A stretch of DNA of 40,980 bases from Pyrodictiaceae archaeon. Lineage in GTDB: Archaea > Thermoproteota > Thermoprotei_A > Sulfolobales > Pyrodictiaceae. The stretch is taken from NCBI GenBank assembly GCA_027062725.1, contig JAMOSW010000039.1, positions 1-40,980 on the forward strand. The letters are read 5' to 3'. Shown here piece after piece: positions 31,983-40,980 of the stretch. Each line of letters starts with the position of its first letter. Position 1 is the first letter of the stretch. The position numbers and the translations under genes were made by a program. The notes beneath the pieces were generated by a model. The model saw only the letters and a list, made by a program, of their open reading frames with translations, did not search any database and had not been told where the DNA came from.

Positions 31983-32342
31983 GTGGGGTGTGCAGACTTG
32001 GCTCTTGACGTGCCCGCGTTCGTTGGAGGGCTTGCGGTCACCTTCCTGGTTAACGTTGTTGCCGGCTACTGGAGGGCCTACGCTAAACGTACTAGAAGCC
32101 GGGTTGAGTGGGTACTGGCTGTCCATGCACCTGTGCCGCTTGTAGTGCTACTGCGACGCCTTGCAGGCGTCGGGTTTAGCACTACCTCTTTGCCCGCCCT
32201 AGCCGCCTTCGTTGCCGCCTACTTTCTGGGTCAACGCATCGGCGGCATGATACACGGTATTGCCGCTAGGAGGATTGGGGCACCCAGCAGGTTCTTGCTG
32301 AGGGACCTAGCCTACATTATGCGCCAGCCAGGTGCAAGGTAG
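31983..32342 (+). CDS. small membrane protein of unknown function
   Basis: The 119-residue protein (GTG start) has three hydrophobic segments: VGGLAVTFLVNVVAGYW, VLAVHAPVPLVVLLRRL and LPALAAFVAAYFLGQRI, with basic loops (KRTRSRVEW) and a basic C-terminal tail (ARRIGAPSRFLLRDLAYIMR). I do not recognise a family. Its last 31 bases overlap the 3' end of the convergent pyrC. The 141-base gap before it holds a TATA-like GTTATTAAC (31863-31871) but no other feature. Confidence 0.6.
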   Translation: MGCADLALDVPAFVGGLAVTFLVNVVAGYWRAYAKRTRSRVEWVLAVHAPVPLVVLLRRLAGVGFSTTSLPALAAFVAAYFLGQRIGGMIHGIAARRIGAPSRFLLRDLAYIMRQPGAR

Positions 32343-33559
32343 GCTACTCTGCCAGCAGCGATTGTAGCCACGGTTTCGGAGCAGAGTCTCTCCATGAAGT
32401 AGGGTGTGTGTCTCGCCTTTGAGTACTTGTTTCCGGCAAAGCGTCTGCCCACATTAAACTTCATGACAGTTATTGATGCGGGGCAGCCTGGACCTAGGCA
32501 ACGACGCGTTCCAAGTATCTCTGCGGGACCTAGGGATGTTAGACGTAGGTACTCCTCTATTGAGAGGGCGTTTGCTGATACAAGGCAGGAGAGTATGTGG
32601 GGCCAGGCTTCCAGCCAGGCTATGCCCGGCGGACAGAGCAGTGGATCCATGCGTTTCTCCTCGGCAGTGTGTGGGGCGTGGTCACTTGCCACAGCGTCTA
32701 TACGGCCCTCTATGAGATGCTTGAGGAGCAGAGCTTGCTCGGGAGGCTCGCGGAGCGGGGGATTGACCTTCCAGAGGCAGCCGCCGCGTGGCGGAGCCGT
32801 GTAGAATAGATGGTGCGGTGTCACGTCAACAGAGGCACCTATCTTCTTGGCTACATGTATCGTCGAGGCGCATGAGGCATGGGTTACGTGGAGCCGGGCG
32901 CCGTCTAGATGGCTGGCTAGTAGCTCGGCGGCCGCTTGCTCCCAGTGGCATCCACGTACAGCTCCACGTACAGAAAGGTTCTCGTGCTCTGTTCTCTCGG
33001 CCTCGGGCAGCTCTGGGTGCAGAACGATAAGCATGTCCTGTAGACCAAGTAGGCGTTTGATGCTTCTCCATCTGGTAGCAATGTCCGAGGGATATATCTT
33101 AAACCCTGCCACTGATGGCATTGAAGCTAGCTTATCTACGTCTTCCGGGCGCGGCGGTACTGCCGCGTAGACGCGGTACTCTACACGGCTATACGTGGAT
33201 AGGCGTCTGAGTTTCTCGCTGAGCGCCTCAATAGTGTCTAGCCTCGGCACCGTGTTGGGCATGTCGGCGACAAGGGTTATGCCTCCTCTAGCCGCAGCAG
33301 CTGTGCCGCTCTCCTCGTCCTCTTTGTAGCTTAGACTGAGGCCCCTTAGATGTACATGTATGTCGATTAGGCCGGGCAGAATGTAGACGTTATCAAGGCC
33401 TCGTAGGTCGAGGAGGGGGCGGCCGGCGGGGGGCTCCTCACGTACCTCCTCTACAATTCCGTCCCCTAGCGCTAGACACGCCTCCTCACCCCTCATGCCG
33501 ACCGTGGGGTCGAGGAGGCGCCCACAGACTACTAGCCGCAGCGCTCTGCGAGCCAGCAA
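32312..33559 (-). CDS. pyrC: dihydroorotase
   Basis: Dihydroorotase cyclises N-carbamoyl-aspartate to dihydroorotate, step 3 of UMP synthesis. The 415-residue protein is an amidohydrolase: metal-binding DIHVHLRG near the N-terminus, GFKIYPSD in the carbamate-lysine region, LHPELPEAE, HVTHASCASTIHVAKK, DVTPHHLFY, and catalytic SDHAPHTAEEK. Start TTG 33559 lies inside the 3' end of pyrK (28-base overlap) with GGGTGA 11 bases before it. It is the last gene of the pyr operon. Confidence 0.93.
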   Translation of the reverse strand: MLARRALRLVVCGRLLDPTVGMRGEEACLALGDGIVEEVREEPPAGRPLLDLRGLDNVYILPGLIDIHVHLRGLSLSYKEDEESGTAAAARGGITLVADMPNTVPRLDTIEALSEKLRRLSTYSRVEYRVYAAVPPRPEDVDKLASMPSVAGFKIYPSDIATRWRSIKRLLGLQDMLIVLHPELPEAERTEHENLSVRGAVRGCHWEQAAAELLASHLDGARLHVTHASCASTIHVAKKIGASVDVTPHHLFYTAPPRGGCLWKVNPPLREPPEQALLLKHLIEGRIDAVASDHAPHTAEEKRMDPLLCPPGIAWLEAWPHILSCLVSANALSIEEYLRLTSLGPAEILGTRRCLGPGCPASITVMKFNVGRRFAGNKYSKARHTPYFMERLCSETVATIAAGRVAYLAPGWRIM

Positions 33560-34335
33560 TCCAGGTCACCCTTTGCCAGGTAGAGGCCATCCCTGCATAG
33601 CAGCTTCCCACCGCAGCCGAGGCTGCACCTGCCGCAGAAGCCGAGCCCGCACCTCACAAGAGCCTCCGGCGCAATATACAGGGGAAGGCCGTACTCGTCA
33701 GCGAGGCGGGCCGCGCCACAGAGCAGAGGAGTAGGACCAGCAGCCGTCAACGCAGCGACATGGCGCTCTTGGAGCAACTTCTCGGCCAATGCAAGCACTG
33801 TACCTTGGAAGCCCTTACTTCCATCCTCTGTAGCGTAGTAGAGCTGTACACCTGCTTCCGCGAGACCTAGTCTACCTATGGGGACAAGATCTGCGCCACT
33901 GCGTGCGCCATAAGCTAGTAGTGCAGGCTTCGCTACACGCAGTATTGAAAGGGCCGCGGCCACGCCAGTACCACCAGCCACGTGGAGCCAAGGCCCCTTT
34001 TCGGCAGCATACCGCCAGCCGGCCCCTAGAGGGCCTATCGCGCCAGCGTGTCTCGGCGGGTCGTTGACGAGCCTGGCTGTAGTCTCGCCGACGGCCTTGA
34101 CTATGTACACTAGGCTTGCGCCGCGCTGCACCGGCGTCATGGGTATTGCCTCGTAGCCGGGCACCCACAGCAGGCTGAAGGTGCCTGGGGGATAGTTGAC
34201 GCTGCTTAGAGCCCGGTACTCTAGGACCGCGTGGCTGCCCTGCCGCCATAGCAGGTTCTCTAGGCGTAGGCTGACGTAGCGTGCCCCCCGTTCGGGGGCG
34301 TAAAGGGGCCCCTGCCTGGCCGCCGGCTGCGTCAC
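33532..34335 (-). CDS. pyrK: dihydroorotate dehydrogenase electron-transfer subunit PyrK
   Basis: PyrK passes electrons from dihydroorotate dehydrogenase to NAD+ via FAD and a [2Fe-2S] cluster. From GTG 34335, which overlaps the pyrI stop as GTGA, it has 267 residues. Seen: an N-terminal FAD-binding beta barrel (SLRLENLLWRQGSHAVLEYR), IGPLGAGWRY, HVAGGTGVAAALSILRV for nucleotide binding, and a C-terminal cysteine cluster RCGLGFCGRCSLGCGGKLLC for the Fe-S centre. The longer start at 34398 lies within pyrI and is rejected. The catalytic partner pyrD is not in this operon. Confidence 0.88.
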   Translation of the reverse strand: MTQPAARQGPLYAPERGARYVSLRLENLLWRQGSHAVLEYRALSSVNYPPGTFSLLWVPGYEAIPMTPVQRGASLVYIVKAVGETTARLVNDPPRHAGAIGPLGAGWRYAAEKGPWLHVAGGTGVAAALSILRVAKPALLAYGARSGADLVPIGRLGLAEAGVQLYYATEDGSKGFQGTVLALAEKLLQERHVAALTAAGPTPLLCGAARLADEYGLPLYIAPEALVRCGLGFCGRCSLGCGGKLLCRDGLYLAKGDLDCWLAERCG

Positions 34336-34817
34336 GCTGAGCCACCGAGCTGCCGCACTATGTCGTCCTCTTCGATTAGAGTGCCGCAGTAGACACACTG
34401 ATAGAGTACAGGCCTGCGGCTTACCAGCTTGAAGCGCGGCTTTATCGGCTCCCTAGGCTGCCTCGTTATGCATGTAGGATTCGCGCAGCTCAGTATGTTA
34501 GAAAGGTCCTCGGGCAGGCGGACCTTCATCTTTTCAACAACACGATAATCCTTGACTATGTTGACTGTCGCCGTTGGCGCGATGAGAGCTATCTTGTCGA
34601 GCTGCTCTTTGTCCAGGTAGAGGCCCTCTATCTTGACTATGTCCTTCTTCCCAAGCTTCTTACTCTCAACGTTCATCACTATAGCCAGCTTGTAGCCCTC
34701 CGAGCCGGTTATGCCGAGTATGCGCAGCACGGTCAGAGCACGCCCCGCCGGTATATGGTCTATGACTGTGCCGTCGCGAATCCTCCTAACCAGCAACTGC
34801 TCGTCGCTCAAGGCCAT
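34332..34817 (-). CDS. pyrI: aspartate carbamoyltransferase regulatory subunit
   Basis: This subunit binds CTP/ATP for feedback control of ATCase. The 161 residues show VRRIRDGTVIDHIPAGRALT at the N-terminus (nucleotide site region), LAIVMNVESKKLGKKDIVKI and PTATVNIVKDYRVVEK. The C-terminal zinc domain has four Cys in CANPTC and CVYCG, which contacts the catalytic subunit. It starts at ATG 34817, three bases after the pyrB stop. Confidence 0.94.
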   Translation of the reverse strand: MALSDEQLLVRRIRDGTVIDHIPAGRALTVLRILGITGSEGYKLAIVMNVESKKLGKKDIVKIEGLYLDKEQLDKIALIAPTATVNIVKDYRVVEKMKVRLPEDLSNILSCANPTCITRQPREPIKPRFKLVSRRPVLYQCVYCGTLIEEDDIVRQLGGSA

Positions 34818-34820
34818 GTA

Positions 34821-35756
34821 TCACCACGCACCCAGTATCTTAGCGAGAAGGGCTGCACGCACCGGGACCCCGAGCCTGGCTTGGAGAAAATAGGCCTGGT
34901 AGGGCGAGCCGTCAACACGGTAATCAATCTCGTCGACTCGGGGAAGCGGGTGGAGCACCTTCAGCTCCGGCTTAGCGTGCCTCTGGAGTAGATCCAGCGT
35001 GACACGGTAACTGCCTCTGACCTTCTCGTAGTCGCGTAGGTCAGGGAACCGCTCCCTCTGGATCCTCGTGACGTAGAGCACGTCTAGCTCTGGGAGCACC
35101 TCCTCTAGGCTCTCTGTCTCCTGGAAGGGCAAGCCTTGTTGACGAAGAGCCATGTACACCTCTTCGCGCGGCCTCAGCAGAGGCGGCGAGATGAGGTACA
35201 CCATTTTTGGCTTAAACCTAGTGAGAGCCAAGAGGAAGCTTGTCGCAGCCCTGCCGTAGCGTAGGTCGCCGAGAACGCCGTAGACTAGGCCGTCTACTGT
35301 GCCATATAGCCGGTTGACTGTATAGAGGTCCAGCATTGCTTGAGTCGGGTGATGCTGACGCCCATCGCCAGCGTTTATGACAGGCTTCTCTGCTATCTCA
35401 GCCGCGTAGAGAGCTGCACCCTCGTACCGGTGCCGAATCACTATTAGATCGCTGTAGCCGTCTAGCATGCGCACGGTATCGGCTAGGTTCTCACCCTTAG
35501 CTATGCTTGTTGCCTCAGCCGCTGTGAAGCCTATAGTCTCTGCTCCTAGCCTCTTCGCTGCCGCCTCAAAGCTGAGCCTCGTCCTCGTTGATGGCTCGAA
35601 GAAGGCTAGGGAGACTATCTTGCCTTCCAGTAACCTCCTTGCCCGCCCACTCTCTAGCACACCTTCGAGACCAGATGCTGCCTCGAAAAGGTCGAGGAGC
35701 TCGTCCCGGGTGAAGTCGAGGATACTTACTACGTCGCGGCCGAGCCACCGCGCCAA
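34821..35756 (-). CDS. pyrB: aspartate carbamoyltransferase catalytic subunit
   Basis: PyrB forms N-carbamoyl-aspartate from carbamoyl phosphate and aspartate. The 311-residue protein (TTG start, [18 protein letters not shown]) contains the carbamoyl-phosphate loop [20 protein letters not shown], the lysine loop in [40 protein letters not shown] and the C-terminal [14 protein letters not shown]. With PyrI it forms the allosteric holoenzyme. carAB for carbamoyl phosphate are not in the window. Confidence 0.95.
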   Translation of the reverse strand: MARWLGRDVVSILDFTRDELLDLFEAASGLEGVLESGRARRLLEGKIVSLAFFEPSTRTRLSFEAAAKRLGAETIGFTAAEATSIAKGENLADTVRMLDGYSDLIVIRHRYEGAALYAAEIAEKPVINAGDGRQHHPTQAMLDLYTVNRLYGTVDGLVYGVLGDLRYGRAATSFLLALTRFKPKMVYLISPPLLRPREEVYMALRQQGLPFQETESLEEVLPELDVLYVTRIQRERFPDLRDYEKVRGSYRVTLDLLQRHAKPELKVLHPLPRVDEIDYRVDGSPYQAYFLQARLGVPVRAALLAKILGAW

Positions 35757-35803
35757 AACCTGGTACCCGGAGGGACAGTTTGCCCGTGGCCCGGTACACG
35801 GCT

Positions 35804-36436
35804 TTATCTATCCACCGCGCCGGCAAGCTCCTCCAGAGCCTTCTCCACTGCCTCACGGTCCAGGAGGTTCTGTCTGGCAGCCTCCTGCAGCAACGCCTTG
35901 AGAGTAGTGAGGCTGCAGAAACGTAGCCCCTGTTCCCGGAGCCTAGCTGCTGCGCCTTGGCCGCGGTCAACTATCGCGACGAGTGCCTCGACGCTGTAAC
36001 CCTCCCGGGCTGCGGACTCGGCAGCTGCTAGAAGACTCCCACCGGTCGTAGCCACATCATCAACAAGTACTATCTTCTTCGCATTGCCGCAGCCTTCTAC
36101 GCTTCTTCCGCGTCCATATGTCTTAGGCTTTGTCCTTACGTAGCCCGTTGGCGTGTGGAGCAAGCTGGCCGTCAGGGCTGCCCAGGCTATGCCCCCCGTC
36201 GTCACTCCCGCAATACAGAGGTCGCTAACTGCGCCGAGGCAGTCCAGTATCTTGGCTGCCAGCATCGAAGCTACTAGGCTGTAGCCTCTAGGCGTTGAGA
36301 GAATAGCACGCATGTCTATGTATATATGACTCTTGGCGCCGCTGCTGAGGACGAAGTCTCCCAGCAACAGCGCGCGTGACTCAACGAGTATCGGTGCTAG
36401 GAGCCGTGCAGGGTCTAGTGCCTCTCCCTCCGGCAC
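35804..36436 (-). CDS. pyrE: orotate phosphoribosyltransferase
   Basis: PyrE joins orotate and PRPP to OMP. The 210 residues (GTG start) include [20 protein letters not shown] (orotate/PRPP site), [31 protein letters not shown] (flexible catalytic loop) and the PRPP motif [15 protein letters not shown]. The start overlaps the pyrF stop by 22 bases, so the two are coupled. A 47-base gap to pyrB follows. The C-terminal helices ([15 protein letters not shown]) are ordinary. Confidence 0.94.
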   Translation of the reverse strand: MPEGEALDPARLLAPILVESRALLLGDFVLSSGAKSHIYIDMRAILSTPRGYSLVASMLAAKILDCLGAVSDLCIAGVTTGGIAWAALTASLLHTPTGYVRTKPKTYGRGRSVEGCGNAKKIVLVDDVATTGGSLLAAAESAAREGYSVEALVAIVDRGQGAAARLREQGLRFCSLTTLKALLQEAARQNLLDREAVEKALEELAGAVDR

Positions 36437-37107
36437 TGCCTCAACACCTCCATCTGCGTAGCGCCTATCTCCTCAAGACTTCCTAGAGGGTTCTCCGAAC
36501 TCGTTATAGCACGTCCAACTATCTCATAGTCGGCGCCATGACACAACGCGGTTCCAGGCTTAGCGCCCTGCGCCCCAACACCGGGGGAAAGTATGACCGT
36601 GTTGGGGTGCTTCCTGCGGAGCCTCTCTACTAGGCTGGGTCTCGTTGCTGGAGCCACGAGCCCCCAAGGCTGCACCCTCTCTATGACGAAGTCTATGAGG
36701 TCAAGTGCTTTATCGTAGACCTCTTCGGCGCCTGAATGGCTCATAGTCGCTACTAGTATTAGTTTACGGCCTCTGGCGTCGAGATACTCTTTTAGCTCAT
36801 CGAGGGCGCCCCGTGCACCCACAAAACTGTGAGCTATGACAGCGTCAACGTCATCTATTATTGTTTCAACAGTGGCCTTCATTACCGCGCCTATGTCGGC
36901 CAGCTTGAGGTCTGCTATCCAGGCAGCGCTCGGGCAGAGGCTGCGCAGCCTCCCAGCTACCTTAGGCCCGTGCCTTAGTAATAGGGGGAGCCCGAGCTTG
37001 AAGCCGTACACCTTCTCACAAAGCACATCAACTAGTCTGTAGGCAGTACGTACCGTTTCCACAGCATCAAGTGCTACCACTATCCGGTACGTGGAGCTGC
37101 CCGGCAC
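36415..37107 (-). CDS. pyrF: orotidine 5'-phosphate decarboxylase
   Basis: PyrF decarboxylates OMP to UMP. The 230-residue TIM barrel has VVALDAVETVRTAYRLVD at the N-terminus, the catalytic DLKLADIG (D-x-K-x-x-D), VIAHSFVGARGALDELKEY, the ILSPGVGAQGAKPGTA phosphate-binding loop and the YEIVGRAI signature. GTG 37107 is the first gene of the pyr operon; a TATA-like box lies ~42 bases upstream. Confidence 0.94.
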   Translation of the reverse strand: MPGSSTYRIVVALDAVETVRTAYRLVDVLCEKVYGFKLGLPLLLRHGPKVAGRLRSLCPSAAWIADLKLADIGAVMKATVETIIDDVDAVIAHSFVGARGALDELKEYLDARGRKLILVATMSHSGAEEVYDKALDLIDFVIERVQPWGLVAPATRPSLVERLRRKHPNTVILSPGVGAQGAKPGTALCHGADYEIVGRAITSSENPLGSLEEIGATQMEVLRQCRRERH

Positions 37108-37145
37108 CGTCCCGCCCTAGGGCCTGGCCCTTCGGAGGGATTAGC

Positions 37146-37154
37146 GATTAATAG
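37146..37154 (-). promoter_or_regulatory. TATA-box candidate of the pyr operon
   Basis: Minus-strand CTATTAATC in the 114-183-base divergent gap predicts transcription start near 37123 and a short leader before pyrF GTG 37107. The element is nearly symmetric and could also serve the plus-strand gene. Confidence 0.45.
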
Positions 37155-37239
37155 CACTGGCTGGCCTCCGCCGAGCCTGGACCTAGCCGCTTCAACACAG
37201 TGGGTTGCCACATCCAAAGTTGTGTCTGCGTGGGTGGGA

Positions 37240-37248
37240 GTATTTGTG
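37240..37248 (+). promoter_or_regulatory. TATA-box candidate of the PLP enzyme gene
   Basis: GTATTTGTG, followed ~45 bases later by ATG 37291, predicts transcription start near 37270. It supports 37291 over the upstream GTG 37222. Confidence 0.35.
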
Positions 37249-37290
37249 TCTCTAGACGTGGGCGGCGGAACCTCCACGCCTACCTCTAGG

Positions 37291-38226
37291 ATGGAGATGC
37301 TTGAGCAGCTGGCAAGGCTGTTCTCGCTGGTGGGGAACACAAGGCTACATTGTGCCGATCTAGGGAGCCTCGAGCTCTGCGTCAAGCTCGAGTTTGCAAA
37401 CCCCACGGGCAGCCACAAGGACCGAATAGCACTCTACATGCTGAAAGGTGCTATAGAGGAGGGGCTGGTATCCCCGGGCGACTGTGTTGCCGAGATAAGC
37501 AGTGGCAATACAGCAGCTGCCGTCGCGTGGGCAGCGTCGTTTCTCGGCCTACGTCCACTACTGTTTGTCGAGAGGCGTGCATCAAGGATAAAGAAGAGCC
37601 TCATTGTGAGCCTTGGCGGCGAGATAATCGAGATCGGGGATGAGGGGCTGACGCGTGACTGGGCTAGGGAAGAGGCGGAGAGGCGTGGCTGTATCCTCCT
37701 AGACCAGATGGATAATGACTACAATATGCTGGCCCACTACGAGACTACTGGGCTCGAGCTTGTCCGCCAATCCGGTGGGCGACTAGACGCCTTCGTCATG
37801 GGCGTAGGGACTGGCGGCACAATTACTGGCGTCGGTAGACGCCTCAAGGAGATGATTGGCAGCACGCTTGTTGCCGCCGTCACTCCGAGGGGGTCGCCGC
37901 TTGCTGGCGGTGAGGGGCTGGATGAGATAGAGGGGCTTATGTCGCGCTCAATACCAGGCCTGCTAAAGAGGCACGGCTCCGGTGTTGTCGATATAGTTGT
38001 TGATATTGGGCTTGAGGAGGCGCTTTGGGGTGTGAGGCAGCTGCTTCAACGCGTAGGGGTTGCCGCCGGTCCTTCAAGCGGCGCTGCCTACGTTGCAGCC
38101 TTGAGACTGGTGGATGAGGGGCGGCTGGAGAGGGGGAGCCGGGTGGCTATTCTTGCAGCCGACAGCCTAGCCCGCTACCCGTGGGTCATGGAGAGGCTTG
38201 CCTCCACGCAGCGGGGCAGCGGGTAG
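37291..38226 (+). CDS. PLP-dependent enzyme of the cysteine synthase/CBS fold
   Basis: This beta-replacement type II fold PLP enzyme has 311 residues from ATG 37291. Seen: LVGNTRLH; PLP-lysine motif NPTGSHKDR with K43; EISSGNTAAAVAWAASFLGL; LDQMDNDYNMLAHYETTGLE, the substrate-region sequence common in cysteine synthases; phosphate cradle GVGTGGTITGVG; and PSSGAAYVAAL near the end. His before the lysine (GSHKDR) replaces the V/I of usual O-acetylserine sulfhydrylases, so the real substrate (O-acetylserine, O-phosphoserine, homoserine derivatives) is open. GTG 37222 would add 23 unusual residues. It is divergent from the pyr operon. Confidence 0.8.
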   Translation: MEMLEQLARLFSLVGNTRLHCADLGSLELCVKLEFANPTGSHKDRIALYMLKGAIEEGLVSPGDCVAEISSGNTAAAVAWAASFLGLRPLLFVERRASRIKKSLIVSLGGEIIEIGDEGLTRDWAREEAERRGCILLDQMDNDYNMLAHYETTGLELVRQSGGRLDAFVMGVGTGGTITGVGRRLKEMIGSTLVAAVTPRGSPLAGGEGLDEIEGLMSRSIPGLLKRHGSGVVDIVVDIGLEEALWGVRQLLQRVGVAAGPSSGAAYVAALRLVDEGRLERGSRVAILAADSLARYPWVMERLASTQRGSG

Positions 38227-39882
<1,656 letters not shown>

Positions 39883-39932
39883 GAGAAGCAATGTCCCCCT
39901 GGCGGGAGGATAGGGTGCGCCGAAGCAGCCAA

Positions 39933-39943
39933 CACTATATTAG
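39933..39943 (+). promoter_or_regulatory. TATA-box candidate in the pyrG-lrp gap
   Basis: CACTATATTAG is a good TATA match in the 209-base gap between pyrG and the Lrp gene. Transcription would start near 39965, right before ATG 39969 of a 20-codon open frame, and leave a ~127-base leader before the lrp gene. Confidence 0.4.
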
Positions 39944-40091
39944 AGGAACCGCATACTGCTCTCGGGACATGAATAAGGACGCCCAAAGCCCATCCCCTAT
40001 GCTCCTCCCTTTCGGTCGTCACACAGGCTGACTATGCGGAGTCCCCTCACGGCGGTATGGGCTCCTAGGGTTGTACCCGAGGTGTCGTGGA

Positions 40092-40538
40092 TTGCCCCAG
40101 GAGCGGCAACAGAGACACCCCCATCTAGACGAGACTGATATGAGGATGCTCCAGCTACTGAGAGAGAATGCTAGAATGTCCTATGCTAAGCTCGCGCAGG
40201 AGCTTGGGCTAAGCGAGTCCGCAATAAGGAAGCGGATGACAAAGCTGCTCAAAATGGGCGTCATAAAGAAGTTCACTATAATATACGATACGGGTAACGA
40301 GGTTCGCGCATTCATACTTGTCCGGACGCAGCCGCCCGTGTCCGTACCCGAGATATCAAAAAAGATACTTGAGCTTCGCCACGTGGAAGCTGTCTACGAG
40401 GTTACCGGGGACTACGATATACTAGCTGTCGTTAGAGGCGAGAGCATAAACGATGTCAACGAGAGCATAGACTATATCCGCAGTATACCCGGCGTTGCTG
40501 GGACAAACTCAATGATAGTCCTTCGTCAGTGGGTCTAG
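40092..40538 (+). CDS. Lrp/AsnC-family transcriptional regulator
   Basis: With TTG 40092 (GAGGTG at 40079-40084) the protein has 148 residues. The AsnC helix-turn-helix reads LDETDMRMLQLLRENARMSY, AKLAQELGLSESAIRKRMTK, MGVIKKFT, followed by the RAM domain (RHVEAVYEVTGDYDILAVVR). It is a paralogue of the regulator at 18449-18928 but only distantly similar. Upstream TTG 40071 is also possible. A long leader from the promoter at 39933 may precede it. Target genes are unknown; the next gene is a winged-helix protein. Confidence 0.88.
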   Translation: MPQERQQRHPHLDETDMRMLQLLRENARMSYAKLAQELGLSESAIRKRMTKLLKMGVIKKFTIIYDTGNEVRAFILVRTQPPVSVPEISKKILELRHVEAVYEVTGDYDILAVVRGESINDVNESIDYIRSIPGVAGTNSMIVLRQWV

Positions 40539-40615
40539 CGTGCCCCAGAGGACACCGATAAGGGCTCAGCCTCAAAACCCCGCTATGTCTCTCTGAGGCT
40601 CCTAAAGGGGAAAAC

Positions 40616-40980
40616 TTGGCCGCGAGACTGACAAGGCGATACTGGCTCCTCGGCAAGCCAGGCATCATACGCCTGGTCGCTATACTGGCCGAGAATGGCC
40701 CAATGCCTCTCCACCATATACCACGGTACGGCATGGGGGTCGGCACAACGTATCGGAGCGCCCGCGAGGCCGCCATGCTGGGTCTCGTGGAGCTGTACTA
40801 CTGCGGCACGAGCAAGTGCGTGAAGCTGACGAGCCGAGGAGCCAGGCTTGGCGAGCAGCTCGTACAGACGCTCCACGTCCTCGAGGAGCTTGGCCTCGCA
40901 GAGCCTCTACCGAGCAACGGCTCCGCAGGCACACAGCTGCCTCAGAACACCTCCAAGGATAGGAAGCCATTAGAGGAGGG
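40616..40980 (+). CDS. winged-helix protein (C-terminus cut by window edge)
   Basis: TTG 40616 (AAAGGGG upstream) opens a frame that runs off the right edge, with 121 complete codons visible. Residues ~10-75 form a winged-helix domain: KPGIIRLVAILAENGPMPLH, HIPRYGMGVGTTYRSAREAA, LGLVELYYCGTSKCVKLTSR, GARLGEQLVQTL. After ~100 residues it becomes polar and probably disordered (PSNGSAGTQLPQNTSKDRKP). It looks like a small archaeal transcription regulator of the MarR/PadR-like wHTH type. It lies 77 bases after the Lrp gene in the same direction. Confidence 0.75.
   Translation, partial: MAARLTRRYWLLGKPGIIRLVAILAENGPMPLHHIPRYGMGVGTTYRSAREAAMLGLVELYYCGTSKCVKLTSRGARLGEQLVQTLHVLEELGLAEPLPSNGSAGTQLPQNTSKDRKPLEE

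Overview
This is a GC-rich, very gene-dense stretch of an archaeal chromosome, most likely a hyperthermophilic crenarchaeon (Thermoproteota; a Desulfurococcales/Pyrodictiaceae-like genome is my best guess). The evidence is ribosomal protein L13e, SRP19, a COG2433/DUF460 RNase H-fold protein, DUF211, an archaeal Trm10, TtuA with a ubiquitin-like partner, a tRNA-Cys with a bulge-helix-bulge intron, C/D-box sRNA candidates, frequent GTG/TTG starts, TATA boxes 23-27 nt upstream of leaderless starts, and no bacterial -35/-10 pattern. No insertion sequence, CRISPR array, phage module or rRNA gene was seen.

Left part (1-13 kb): a partial COG2433 gene (minus), a cupin, a phosphoribosyltransferase broken by a one-base deletion, Trm10 (minus), a C/D sRNA candidate, a small acidic protein, intron-bearing tRNA-Cys, a Trm5/TYW2-type methyltransferase, a coiled-coil protein, a secreted Lon-like Ser/Lys protease, a family-4 uracil-DNA glycosylase with a C-terminal PCNA-binding motif, uridine phosphorylase, a ubiquitin-like sulfur carrier overlapping a TtuA-type tRNA thiolase, an unknown helical protein, and an AEC-family permease. 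The theme is tRNA modification and nucleic-acid maintenance.

Middle (13-21.2 kb): an unknown protein with a possible nuclease-like C-terminal half, a three-gene nucleoside/sugar ABC importer (ATPase and two permeases, no binding protein), L13e, an Lrp/AsnC regulator, DUF211, a MetG-beta-like tRNA-binding protein and a saccharopine-dehydrogenase-like protein.

Hydrogenase region (21.2-25.8 kb): a second C/D sRNA candidate whose first guide matches the 16S rRNA 530 loop, a promoter region with inverted repeats, a [NiFe]-hydrogenase large subunit without an adjacent small subunit, an unknown 187-residue protein, a NikR-like ribbon-helix-helix regulator that lacks the usual nickel ligands, and hypA-hypB for nickel insertion.

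Right part (25.8-41 kb): an ABC ATPase, a 1183-residue membrane-anchored extracellular protein and a MacB/FtsX-type permease in one operon; SRP19; a small membrane protein; a compact pyrimidine operon (minus strand, transcribed pyrF-pyrE-pyrB-pyrI-pyrK-pyrC); a PLP enzyme of the cysteine synthase fold; pyrG (CTP synthase); a second Lrp/AsnC regulator; and a partial winged-helix gene. Together, uridine phosphorylase, the nucleoside-type importer, the pyr operon and pyrG cover pyrimidine salvage, uptake, de novo UMP synthesis and CTP formation.
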